From Syntrophaceae bacterium UBA4778 (GTDB lineage: Bacteria > Desulfobacterota > Syntrophia > Syntrophales > UBA4778): a DNA stretch of 8,369 bases. A model generated the notes under the pieces. The model was not told the origin of the DNA, did no database searches, and saw only the letters and a list, made by a program, of their open reading frames with translations. Below, one piece after another: positions 1-5,890 of this stretch. The translations under genes and the position numbers were made by a program. How positions within the stretch are numbered: the first letter of the stretch is position 1; each line of letters begins with the position of its first letter. The stretch covers positions 1 through 8,369 of the forward strand of contig DHHG01000059.1 of assembly GCA_002403175.1 (NCBI GenBank), written 5' to 3'.

Positions 1-491
1 GACGCGAAACAACGCTTACAGGCATCGATAAGTTCTTCCGGTCCCCTGACATTCAGGAATGTTTCCTGCTGTCCCGCAAAGCTGGCGTCAGGTAGATCTT
101 CAGCAGTTGCCGAACTGCGTACGGCAACATCGCAGACGTCCATTCGATATTCATTGCACAGCTTCTTATAGGCGTTTACAATCTCTTCCTTTAAATCACT
201 GGGCATTTCCGCCTGATAAATCAGGGAGCGGATCTTCTTCGCCCTGTCACTAAGATTTTGAAGATCATGTGTGTCCAGATCGGAAAGCGTTTTATTGATC
301 TCTTCCGTTATACCTGCAGAATCCAGAAGGTAACGATATGCATGGGCCGTTATAGCATAGCCATCGGGTATTTGAACTCCTTTAGAGGTGATCTCTCGGA
401 TCATTTCACCCAGAGATGCGTTTTTCCCTCCAACTTGAGGTATATCTTTTAATTCCAATTCATTGAACCATAACACGAACTTATCGTCCAT
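1..491 (-). CDS. ppsA: Phosphoenolpyruvate synthase, N-terminal part (cut by window edge)
   Basis: The enzyme converts pyruvate, ATP and water to PEP, AMP and phosphate in the cytoplasm, the entry step of gluconeogenesis. Only the first 163 codons are present; the full protein is usually about 750-870 residues. The visible part is the start of the PPDK_N ATP-grasp domain. It has the family motif VGGKNASLGEM (residues 20-30, with K23) and the block VAVRSSATAEDLPDASFAGQ (about residues 122-141, with R125), which contributes to nucleotide binding. The ATG at 491 is preceded by AGAGGAGG about 6 bases upstream, so this start is secure. The opening, with a VLWF segment at residues 6-9 ahead of VGGKNAS, fits PEP synthase better than pyruvate phosphate dikinase. 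It has its own promoter (547-575) and is separated from the upstream atpE/Cache unit by a terminator, so it is an independent transcription unit. Confidence 0.93.
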   Translation of the reverse strand, partial: MDDKFVLWFNELELKDIPQVGGKNASLGEMIREITSKGVQIPDGYAITAHAYRYLLDSAGITEEINKTLSDLDTHDLQNLSDRAKKIRSLIYQAEMPSDLKEEIVNAYKKLCNEYRMDVCDVAVRSSATAEDLPDASFAGQQETFLNVRGPEELIDACKRCFA

Positions 492-536
492 CAAAAGCCT
501 CCTCTAGTATTGAAAGTGCCATTATTATTGATATTT

Positions 537-552
537 TAAATTGTGAAATTTA
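537..552. repeat. Inverted repeat over the ppsA -10 region, possible operator
   Basis: TAAATT-GTGA-AATTTA is a perfect 6-bp inverted repeat with a 4-base centre. It covers the -10 hexamer and reaches close to the predicted ppsA start, a position where a bound repressor would block RNA polymerase. The arms are AT-only, so chance occurrence is quite possible. Confidence 0.3.
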
Positions 553-575
553 TCAACTAAGCTCGAATATGTCAA
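547..575 (-). promoter_or_regulatory. Sigma-70-type promoter of ppsA
   Basis: On the minus strand there is a perfect -35 hexamer TTGACA (575-570), a 17-base spacer and a -10 hexamer TAAATT (552-547, 4/6 matches). The predicted start is near 540, giving a leader of about 50 nt before the ppsA ATG. It lies downstream of the 614-647 terminator, as expected for a separate unit. Confidence 0.65.
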
Positions 576-613
576 TTAGAAAGAATTCGGATACGCAAGC
601 TGACGCAATAAGT

Positions 614-647
614 AAAAAACAAAAAGGGGCCGGAAAACTCCGGCCCC
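614..647 (-). terminator. Intrinsic terminator of the atpE-Cache unit
   Basis: A perfect 9-bp GC-rich stem, GGGGCCGGA (626-634) pairing with TCCGGCCCC (639-647), has a 4-base loop. On the minus strand it is followed by TTTTTGTTTTTT (625-614). The T-run lies on that side only, so it terminates the minus-strand unit ending at 674 and not plus-strand transcription. The stem begins 27 bases past the stop codon and separates this unit from ppsA. Confidence 0.93.
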
Positions 648-673
648 CTCGTGTACATCAGAAGAAGTTCGAT

Positions 674-1996
674 TTATTTTCTATCGTCATCGTCATCTTC
701 TTCATAGTAATCTGCAATACCCTCGGAGCCTTCCGGGACTTCCTTCGATATCGAACGGGAAATACCTTTGGCCAATAGAGCCGAGATCAGGAAGAGAAGA
801 ATGATTGCTATGATGAGAATGATAACAATCGTTGTCGTCCAGTTCTTCGCTTCTTTCTCTATGTTCTTCGAGGTTGCCTTGGCCCATTCATTGTATTTAT
901 CCACATCTATGCTCATTGCGATCCACCCGAACCCAGCTGGTTTCGGAAGGTTCTCTGAATAAAATTTAACGGGCGCGTAAGCGACAAATTTGGTGTGACC
1001 TGAAAATTTGTATGTCTTGGAGCCCGAATTTCCGGCAGATGCATCCTTTTCGATGTCAGGCAAAGCTGGATCCAAGAAACCCAGATATTTCAAATTAAGT
1101 ACTTCAATTCCCTTTTTCATCAGCTCGGTATAATTCTCTTTCACCAATGAGGGAACCCAAGTGCCGTCACTATAAAGACCTTCGATATGATAATCATTGG
1201 GATGTGCGATTACAAATCCTCTGCTATCTACCATGTATGCGTAATTCCCCGATGATGCGTCCGCTCTGTAAACATAGCTGGTCTGTGTCGGTATAATATG
1301 GTTTGTGTATTCAGCGAGGTGGCGATAATCCAAAGTGATTACGAGGATTCCGGTAAGACCCTCTCTGCCGAATACTGGTGTTGCAAACCGGATAACACCG
1401 GCGTATCTCTTACCTTTTTCAAACTCAAATCGATCTACGTACAATCCGGTCAAAGGGGAGACATAGATTTCACCTTTGTTCAGAGCGATTGCTTTCTGAA
1501 AGTAATCTTCAGATTTGAATGGTGTATTTTGGGGATCACTGACGTTTCCTAAAGAAGATTTTGGAGCAACTTCCCCGTTAGTGATCTTAATCTGCTCGTT
1601 CCCTTTTTTGTCGATAAACGTCATTTCGGAATAGAGCGGGGTCATGACCTGGGAAATCTTGCCGTCAGGTAGTTTTACCCATAAATTTTTCTTGTTTTCA
1701 GCTACAAATTGTTTGTAAGAGGATTCGGTTGCCGGTATGATCGTTGCGATCAAAAGGTCCTTTTTTCTTTCCATGAGGAAATTGGCAACCTCATCCGCAG
1801 TATTGATAGCACGTACTTTTATTTCTTCCTGTGATTTTTGATCCAAGACGGTTAAGGTCCGCTCCGCGGCTATGTTTCCCACCTTAAAGAGACCGTTTGC
1901 GATCAAAATAGCCATTAATGAAATGGGGATGACGATAAGCAGGAAGAAAATCCTCGCTACTGTTAAATTCTGCTTACCTTTGGTTGTTTCTGGCAT
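674..1996 (-). CDS. Membrane-anchored double-Cache sensor protein without an output domain
   Basis: This 440-residue protein has one N-terminal transmembrane helix (about residues 14-36), a large extracytoplasmic domain (about 40-380) and a second helix (about 387-408). The domain carries features of dCache_1 modules, including a PAS-like strand pair around YMVDSRGFVIAHP and a membrane-proximal FVAYAPVKF strand. The architecture is that of a chemoreceptor or histidine kinase sensor half. After the second helix only about 32 residues follow: a stretch resembling the first turn of a HAMP linker (AKGISRSIS), then a very acidic end, EEDDDDDRK. No HAMP, MCP, kinase or cyclase domain is present, and a terminator follows at once, so the short form appears to be the normal product. 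The ATG at 1996 has a purine-rich GGGGGAGA site. It follows atpE by 43 bp with no terminator between, so co-transcription is likely. The ligand cannot be read; I see no clear amino-acid-binding Cache motif. Confidence 0.85.
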   Translation of the reverse strand: MPETTKGKQNLTVARIFFLLIVIPISLMAILIANGLFKVGNIAAERTLTVLDQKSQEEIKVRAINTADEVANFLMERKKDLLIATIIPATESSYKQFVAENKKNLWVKLPDGKISQVMTPLYSEMTFIDKKGNEQIKITNGEVAPKSSLGNVSDPQNTPFKSEDYFQKAIALNKGEIYVSPLTGLYVDRFEFEKGKRYAGVIRFATPVFGREGLTGILVITLDYRHLAEYTNHIIPTQTSYVYRADASSGNYAYMVDSRGFVIAHPNDYHIEGLYSDGTWVPSLVKENYTELMKKGIEVLNLKYLGFLDPALPDIEKDASAGNSGSKTYKFSGHTKFVAYAPVKFYSENLPKPAGFGWIAMSIDVDKYNEWAKATSKNIEKEAKNWTTTIVIILIIAIILLFLISALLAKGISRSISKEVPEGSEGIADYYEEDDDDDRK

Positions 1997-2039
1997 TGCC
2001 TTCTCCCCCTATGTTTTAGATTTTTTAACTTGCAGCCTT

Positions 2040-2405
2040 CTAGCCGAGGAAAAAAGCCTTATAGGGGTTTGCATAAAGAAGAATCAGAGAAATAACCAAG
2101 GCGTAAATAGCAATAGATTCGGCCATAGCCATACCGACCAGCATGGTCATCATAATTTTGCCCTGAACGCCAGGATTTCTTCCGACCGCTGAACATGCTC
2201 CGCCCGCTGCTGTTCCAATACCATTGCCGGCTCCAATTGCTCCTCCACCGATTGCAATTCCTGCTGCGATCATGGCTCCGACTACAAAGATAACCTTTAT
2301 ATAGGAATCTCCTGAGGGCAATGCTTCCGCACAAAGGGCGGCCGTTGAGGACGCAAAAAAAGCGGCCAGTACCATTGGGATGCTTAGTAAGATCTTTTTT
2401 AACAT
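2040..2405 (-). CDS. atpE: ATP synthase F0 subunit c with N-terminal signal-like extension
   Basis: Subunit c is the ion-carrying hairpin of the F0 rotor ring in the cytoplasmic membrane. This 121-residue version has a Lys-Lys plus hydrophobic leader of about 26 residues, with a plausible cleavage site near LCA/EA (residues 24-28). The standard two-helix c protein follows: helix 1 with a glycine-rich run (GAGNGIG, 58-64), the polar loop RNP (76-78), and helix 2 with the ion-binding glutamate E96 in AMAESIAIY. Without the leader it is about 95 residues, close to the usual 80-90. Aligned to the Na+-binding c subunit of Ilyobacter tartaricus from memory, S97 and Y101 are kept, but the helix-1 glutamine is I63 and the threonine is I98, so proton coupling is more likely. 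The ATG at 2405 follows AAGGAGAAAG. No other atp gene is present; it stands first in a unit with the Cache protein, behind a sigma-54 promoter. Confidence 0.92.
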   Translation of the reverse strand: MLKKILLSIPMVLAAFFASSTAALCAEALPSGDSYIKVIFVVGAMIAAGIAIGGGAIGAGNGIGTAAGGACSAVGRNPGVQGKIMMTMLVGMAMAESIAIYALVISLILLYANPYKAFFLG

Positions 2406-2442
2406 TTTTACTTTCTCCTTTCCGATTTTGAAAAATTTATTT

Positions 2443-2457
2443 ATTCCTTTCAGGAAT
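2443..2457 (-). other. Small hairpin in the atpE leader
   Basis: ATTCCT-GAA-AGGAAT (minus strand) is a perfect 6-bp stem with a 3-base loop in the predicted leader of atpE, about 40 bases before the start codon. An AT-rich stretch follows. It could affect mRNA stability or translation; it is too weak to call a terminator. Confidence 0.3.
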
Positions 2458-2491
2458 GGTTTTTTCCTTCCTGACGAACGATCAGATCAAC

Positions 2492-2507
2492 TGCAATTGA
2501 TATGCCA
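2492..2507 (-). promoter_or_regulatory. Sigma-54 (RpoN) -24/-12 promoter of atpE-Cache unit
   Basis: On the minus strand TGGCATATCAATTGCA matches the sigma-54 consensus TGGCACGN4TTGCA at all positions except the CG of the -24 box. The GG and GC doublets have exactly the required spacing. The predicted start is about 2481, giving a leader of about 76 nt before atpE. It is in an intergenic region, correctly oriented, and next to a sigma-54 activator gene. The base match is seen directly; its use is inferred. Confidence 0.75.
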
Positions 2508-2572
2508 CAAAAAAAATCTCTTCATGCTTCCATAACCTAAAGCAAGCATTCGTATTTTAGAAGAGAACGATT

Positions 2573-2645
2573 AAACATTCTCCGGAATCTTTCCATGTAT
2601 TTTAACATTTCTTTAAAATTGCTTCCCTCGATTGAACGAAATGTT
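2573..2645. promoter_or_regulatory. Candidate upstream activator sites for the atpE sigma-54 promoter
   Basis: Three copies of an AACATT-based element lie 95-160 bp upstream of the predicted atpE start, the normal range for NtrC-type enhancer sites. They are AAACATTC (2573-2580), AACATTTC (2604-2611) and, inverted, GAAATGTT (2638-2645). The first two are exactly 30 bp apart, about three helical turns. The second and third make a perfect 8-bp inverted repeat with a 26-base gap. A separate dyad, ATTTTAA-N7-TTAAAAT (2599-2619), overlaps the middle copy. All are AT-rich, so this is suggestive only. Confidence 0.35.
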
Positions 2646-2782
2646 TATCCGGCATTCCAGCGCTCTTTTCAGAACCATGCAGATTCGGAGTAGAAAAGGA
2701 ATCTTAACAAACTGGATGATTATAATGATACCGGTTGAAAAAATAAACGGCCAAATATCAGGATGGGAGGGGAAAACCCTGG

Positions 2783-2807
2783 AAATTTCATATTCTTATT
2801 GAAATTT
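2783..2807. repeat. Inverted repeat overlapping the -35 of the kinase operon promoter
   Basis: AAATTTCA (2783-2790) and TGAAATTT (2800-2807) form a perfect 8-bp inverted repeat with a 9-base gap, so the arm centres are 17 bp apart. The right arm covers the TTGAAA -35 element. Its position suits an operator for repression or autoregulation; the low sequence complexity is a caution. Confidence 0.35.
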
Positions 2808-2827
2808 TGAGATCGGAAAGGTATTAA
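2799..2827 (+). promoter_or_regulatory. Candidate sigma-70 promoter of the small protein/kinase/regulator unit
   Basis: TTGAAA (2799-2804, 5/6 matches) is followed by a 17-base spacer and TATTAA (2822-2827, 4/6 matches). The predicted start near 2834 would give a leader of about 240 nt before the ATG at 3073. No better promoter is visible nearer the genes. Confidence 0.45.
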
Positions 2828-3060
2828 TTCAGCAGATTTGGATTGCCAGTATTGGGTATGCCTTGCCATTTTGAGCATCTCATTATTGAAATGCTGGAAC
2901 TAACGATTTTTGGTATACCGGCAGATGATTTCCTGAATCGGCGGCGCTCACATGCCGCACTGTAAGCCGCCAGGAATGCGAGTGAATCAAGTTGAACATC
3001 TTGCCGGAAGGTTAGGAGAGTATTTAAGGCGTCCGTCTTGAACGGAATTGCTGATATTGG
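2828..3060 (+). other. Apparently untranslated structured leader of the kinase operon
   Basis: No convincing gene lies here; the only frames are short (for example 42 codons from 2858) and lack a ribosome site. It does hold structure. GGCGGC (2941-2946) pairs with GCCGCC (2967-2972), extended by TTCCT (2930-2934) with AGGAA (2973-2977) across a 6-base one-sided bulge. An alternative GCGGC (2942-2946)/GCCGC (2955-2959) hairpin uses the same left arm. A second hairpin, TCCGT-CTTGA-ACGGA (3032-3046), ends 15 bases before the ribosome site. This could be a regulatory leader or an unannotated small RNA; I match no known riboswitch. Confidence 0.4.
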
Positions 3061-3072
3061 AAGGAGATATTG

Positions 3073-3252
3073 ATGCAAGAGATTTTGACTGCCGCAACCT
3101 ATGTAATTGCTTGGCTGGCTTGTGATAAGGTTTTAGGTATTGAAAGTGGCCTGACAAAACTTCTCATTTCATTGGGAGCGGCCGTTGGCGTTTATTTTCT
3201 AATGGCAGTAAGAGAAAGCAGGGTTAAAAAATCCAGGGGAGGCTCGGAGTGA
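3073..3252 (+). CDS. Small two-helix membrane protein, translationally coupled to the kinase
   Basis: I do not recognise a family for this 59-residue protein. It has two likely transmembrane helices (about residues 4-22 and 27-46) joined by a short turn, and a basic hydrophilic tail (RESRVKKSRGG) that by the positive-inside rule should be cytoplasmic, along with a short N-terminus. I chose the ATG at 3073 over the TTG three bases upstream because AAGGAG (3061-3066) sits 6 bases before it. The stop codon overlaps the GTG start of the histidine kinase (GTGA, 3249-3252), and the kinase's ribosome site lies inside this gene, so the two are probably coupled. That supports a real gene and hints at a role with the kinase, such as an accessory membrane subunit, but no function can be read from the sequence. 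Confidence 0.75.
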   Translation: MQEILTAATYVIAWLACDKVLGIESGLTKLLISLGAAVGVYFLMAVRESRVKKSRGGSE

Positions 3253-5810
3253 CCCAGGGTAGAAATGTCCCGAGAATCCCAGCCTGGCTGACCACCTTAT
3301 TGGTAATCGTCCTTATTTTGATTTTCTCTTTGATCATTTATGATGCAAGGCAGAGGCAAATGGTCGACCAGTTCAATGGTCAACAGGCGGCAATTGCAAA
3401 GGGAATTTCATCCGGAATTGAGTACCTGATCGCGGGAGTTGAAAAGAGCTTGAAAGTATTTCCTCTCCTGCGGGAGGGGGCGTCGCAAGGTGTCACTGTA
3501 TCCAAAGATCGGGATTTGAAATTGTTGTATACGGCTTTGGAAGGCAACGTTGAATTTTTAGCCGGAAGTGATTCGAAATTACTATCTATCTATCCGGATG
3601 ATTTTGAAAAAAATAAAATAGATCTTTCCCCTCTTATTCGGCAGGTTGAAAAAAAAGGTACCGGTTTCATAGGACAACTGAATTCAAATCAGACTGAATA
3701 TAAACGGAAACCTTATCCGGATCTCGTTATCATTGCAGTGCCGCAACGGGATATACATAACAGGATCACAGGAACCCTGCTGGCTGCTGTTTCCCTTCCC
3801 AGTATTCTGAATCGCTACATCGATGCTACACAGTATGATTCTTCATGTTATACCTGGATTATCGATGATGCCGGTATAATCGTTCACCATCCTGATAAAA
3901 CACTGATCGGAAAAAATGCTTCTGTTCTAGAAACAGGAAATTCTGCTTCCTTGCGGGATCAGATGCTTAAAATGAAGGAAGGCAAGGGTGTTTATAAACT
4001 GCTGAACGAAGGTAAGGTTGAGAGAATGATTGTCGCATATGCCCCAATATCGCTCAGTATGAGAAAATGGGAAATTGCAGTAAGCACTCCTCACCGGCTG
4101 GTAATCGCTCAATTAAAAACGACCTATTACACAATCATGATCGGGGCATTTCTCCTTATTTCCGCCGTAGCCGTTGGAGGCTATTCCATGGTTCAGTTTG
4201 GGAAAAAGCGCATTCGGCTTGAAGAGGAAATAAGACACCTCCGAGAGAAAAGTGGTTTGCAGGAAAAGCTTGCCATGGAAAAAAGAATCGTGGATGGAAT
4301 TATCGAGGGGTCGCCCATCCCGACATTCGTGATCAGTCGTGACCACCGGATTACTCTCTGGAACAAAGCCTGTTCGGATTTGACCGGCTATGCAGCGGAG
4401 GAGATGATCGGTACCGAAAAACAATACATGCCATTCTATTCTGAAAAACGGCCCACGCTTGCCGATCTGATTATCGAGCGGGACAAAGAGGGCAAGGAAC
4501 TTTTTTTAGGAATGGTTCATTACTATGGGAGTAAAAGATCTCAGCCATCCGCCATTATTCCAGGAGCTTATGAGGCGTATGACTATTACAGTAAACTAGG
4601 GGGAACCCCGAAGCATTTGTATTTTCTTGCAGCCCCAATCTACAACGAAAACAAGGAAGTTATTGCGGCGATTGAAACCCTGCAGGATGTCTCCCGAGTG
4701 AAACAGATGGAGCTCAATCTCAAGGAATATGCGGAGTCACTGAAAGACGAGCTCGATGTAAATATAAATCTCAGGAAGGGAATCGAGAATCTTAATGTTT
4801 TTCTTGAATCGGTCATCAAAAGTTCTCCGGACAAGATCTATGTCCTGGAAAACGACGGTATGGTCTATTATGTGAGCAGGGGGTTTGACGGTTCCAACCT
4901 GCAAACCAAAGGAACCCACATGACCGAAACGGTCGATCCCGATAACAGGGCCCTGGTTCTGGAAAAATGGGAATGTGCTAAAAAAGGCATTTTCACTCCT
5001 TATGAGATAGAAGTTAGGTTGAAAAATGGTTCAACCAGAAATCTTCTGCTCAGTGTCACGCCGATCAAAGGAATGGATAAATTCATTATTGTTCAGAGGG
5101 ATATTACCGAAATCAAAAAATTGGAAAAGAAATTTTATGAAAGTCAACGCCTTGCCGCAGTCGGTCAGCTTTCTGCCGGAATTGCTCATGAAGTGAGAAA
5201 TCCGCTTTCTTCCATCAAGATGAGCCTTCAAATTCTCCGGAGAAGGCTTCAGCCGGAGGGCAATGATCTCAAAAGATTTAATATAGCGGAAGAAGAAGTA
5301 GAACATCTGGAAAAGCTGGTCAGCGATATCCTTATCTATGCGAGACCCGATGAACTGGATTTGCGTTTGTCGGACCTTAATGAGTTTATAAGAAGCTCTC
5401 TGAAATCGGCTGAGAAGGAGATCATGGAAAAAAATATAAAAGTTCATATTGACCTCTCCTCTGACATTCAAGCCTTCAAGTTCGACAATGGTAAATTAAG
5501 ACAGGCCCTATTGAATATCTATCTGAATGCAGTGGATGCCATGTCGGAAGAAGGGAGCTTGTCTATTACAACAAAAACCACAACCGAAAACAAAATGGCT
5601 GAAATCGTAGTTGAGGATAACGGATGTGGTATTGATGAAAAGGATTTCCCCTACATTTTTAATCCCTTTTTCACCAAGAAAAGTTATGGTACGGGGTTGG
5701 GACTTACACAGGTGAAGAAAATAATCGATCTGCATCAGGGGACCCTTGAAATATTCAGTCAACCGGGAAGAGGAACCCGTGTTGTTATAACCTTGCCTGT
5801 TGTGGCGTGA
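3249..5810 (+). CDS. Membrane sensor histidine kinase, dCache-PAS-PAS-HisKA-HATPase (NtrB-like)
   Basis: This 853-residue kinase should sense an extracytoplasmic ligand and phosphorylate the NtrC-type regulator encoded next. Order of domains: helix 1 (about 9-28); extracytoplasmic double Cache (about 32-290, with YTWIIDDAGIIVHHP near 201-215); helix 2 (about 294-316); a charged coiled-coil linker (318-345); PAS1 (about 345-490) with an inserted segment containing MPFYSEKRPTLADL; a helical linker; PAS2 (about 515-630); HisKA with H647 in IAHEVRNPLSS; and HATPase_c with N760 (N box), D790 (DNGCGI), an FFTKK F-box and G814-G818 (GTGLG). All catalytic residues are present. The start is GTG at 3249 with AGGGGAGG 6 bases upstream; the first four bases overlap the previous gene's end. 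There is no HAMP domain and no receiver domain, so it is an orthodox kinase. Ligand unknown. Confidence 0.94.
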   Translation: MTQGRNVPRIPAWLTTLLVIVLILIFSLIIYDARQRQMVDQFNGQQAAIAKGISSGIEYLIAGVEKSLKVFPLLREGASQGVTVSKDRDLKLLYTALEGNVEFLAGSDSKLLSIYPDDFEKNKIDLSPLIRQVEKKGTGFIGQLNSNQTEYKRKPYPDLVIIAVPQRDIHNRITGTLLAAVSLPSILNRYIDATQYDSSCYTWIIDDAGIIVHHPDKTLIGKNASVLETGNSASLRDQMLKMKEGKGVYKLLNEGKVERMIVAYAPISLSMRKWEIAVSTPHRLVIAQLKTTYYTIMIGAFLLISAVAVGGYSMVQFGKKRIRLEEEIRHLREKSGLQEKLAMEKRIVDGIIEGSPIPTFVISRDHRITLWNKACSDLTGYAAEEMIGTEKQYMPFYSEKRPTLADLIIERDKEGKELFLGMVHYYGSKRSQPSAIIPGAYEAYDYYSKLGGTPKHLYFLAAPIYNENKEVIAAIETLQDVSRVKQMELNLKEYAESLKDELDVNINLRKGIENLNVFLESVIKSSPDKIYVLENDGMVYYVSRGFDGSNLQTKGTHMTETVDPDNRALVLEKWECAKKGIFTPYEIEVRLKNGSTRNLLLSVTPIKGMDKFIIVQRDITEIKKLEKKFYESQRLAAVGQLSAGIAHEVRNPLSSIKMSLQILRRRLQPEGNDLKRFNIAEEEVEHLEKLVSDILIYARPDELDLRLSDLNEFIRSSLKSAEKEIMEKNIKVHIDLSSDIQAFKFDNGKLRQALLNIYLNAVDAMSEEGSLSITTKTTTENKMAEIVVEDNGCGIDEKDFPYIFNPFFTKKSYGTGLGLTQVKKIIDLHQGTLEIFSQPGRGTRVVITLPVVA

Positions 5811-5819
5811 AGGTATTCC

Positions 5820-5844
5820 GACCCGACTTTTTACCGGGTCTTTT
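5820..5844 (+). terminator. Weak stem-loop between kinase and regulator, possible attenuator
   Basis: GACCCG (5820-5825) pairs with CGGGTC (5835-5840) across a 9-base loop, followed by TTTT (5841-5844). It lies 9 bases after the kinase stop. Six base pairs and four Ts make a weak terminator, so partial read-through to the regulator is more likely than full termination. Confidence 0.45.
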
Positions 5845-5890
5845 AGAACGATTAGTGAACCAGGATGAAGGAGCAGGTTAATTAAAAATT

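Larger units (their letters stand above)
2406..2798. other. Divergent intergenic control region without a gene
   Basis: I see no convincing coding frame here on either strand. The region holds the sigma-54 promoter, the candidate activator sites and an IR half. A TATAAT hexamer occurs on both strands at 2721-2726 (plus) and 2724-2719 (minus), but neither has a good -35 partner. A further dyad lies at 2783-2807. The region separates the atpE-Cache unit from the small-protein/kinase/regulator unit and probably controls both. Confidence 0.6.

Noticed and set aside
2852..2866. Possible sigma-54 promoter TGGGTATGCCTTGCC on the plus strand before the kinase operon
   Set aside because: The GG to GC spacing is one base short, which sigma-54 does not usually tolerate.
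2858..2986. 42-codon plus-strand frame beginning MPCHFEHLI
   Set aside because: No ribosome site precedes the ATG and no family resemblance is visible; the region is better explained as an untranslated leader.
2824..3078. 84-codon open frame on the minus strand opposite the kinase leader
   Set aside because: It has no ribosome site, no recognisable motif and an ordinary polar composition, and it runs under the structured leader. It is more likely a chance frame.
5031..5471. 146-codon minus-strand frame inside the kinase gene
   Set aside because: It overlaps the HisKA region of the kinase in antisense and shows no independent signal.
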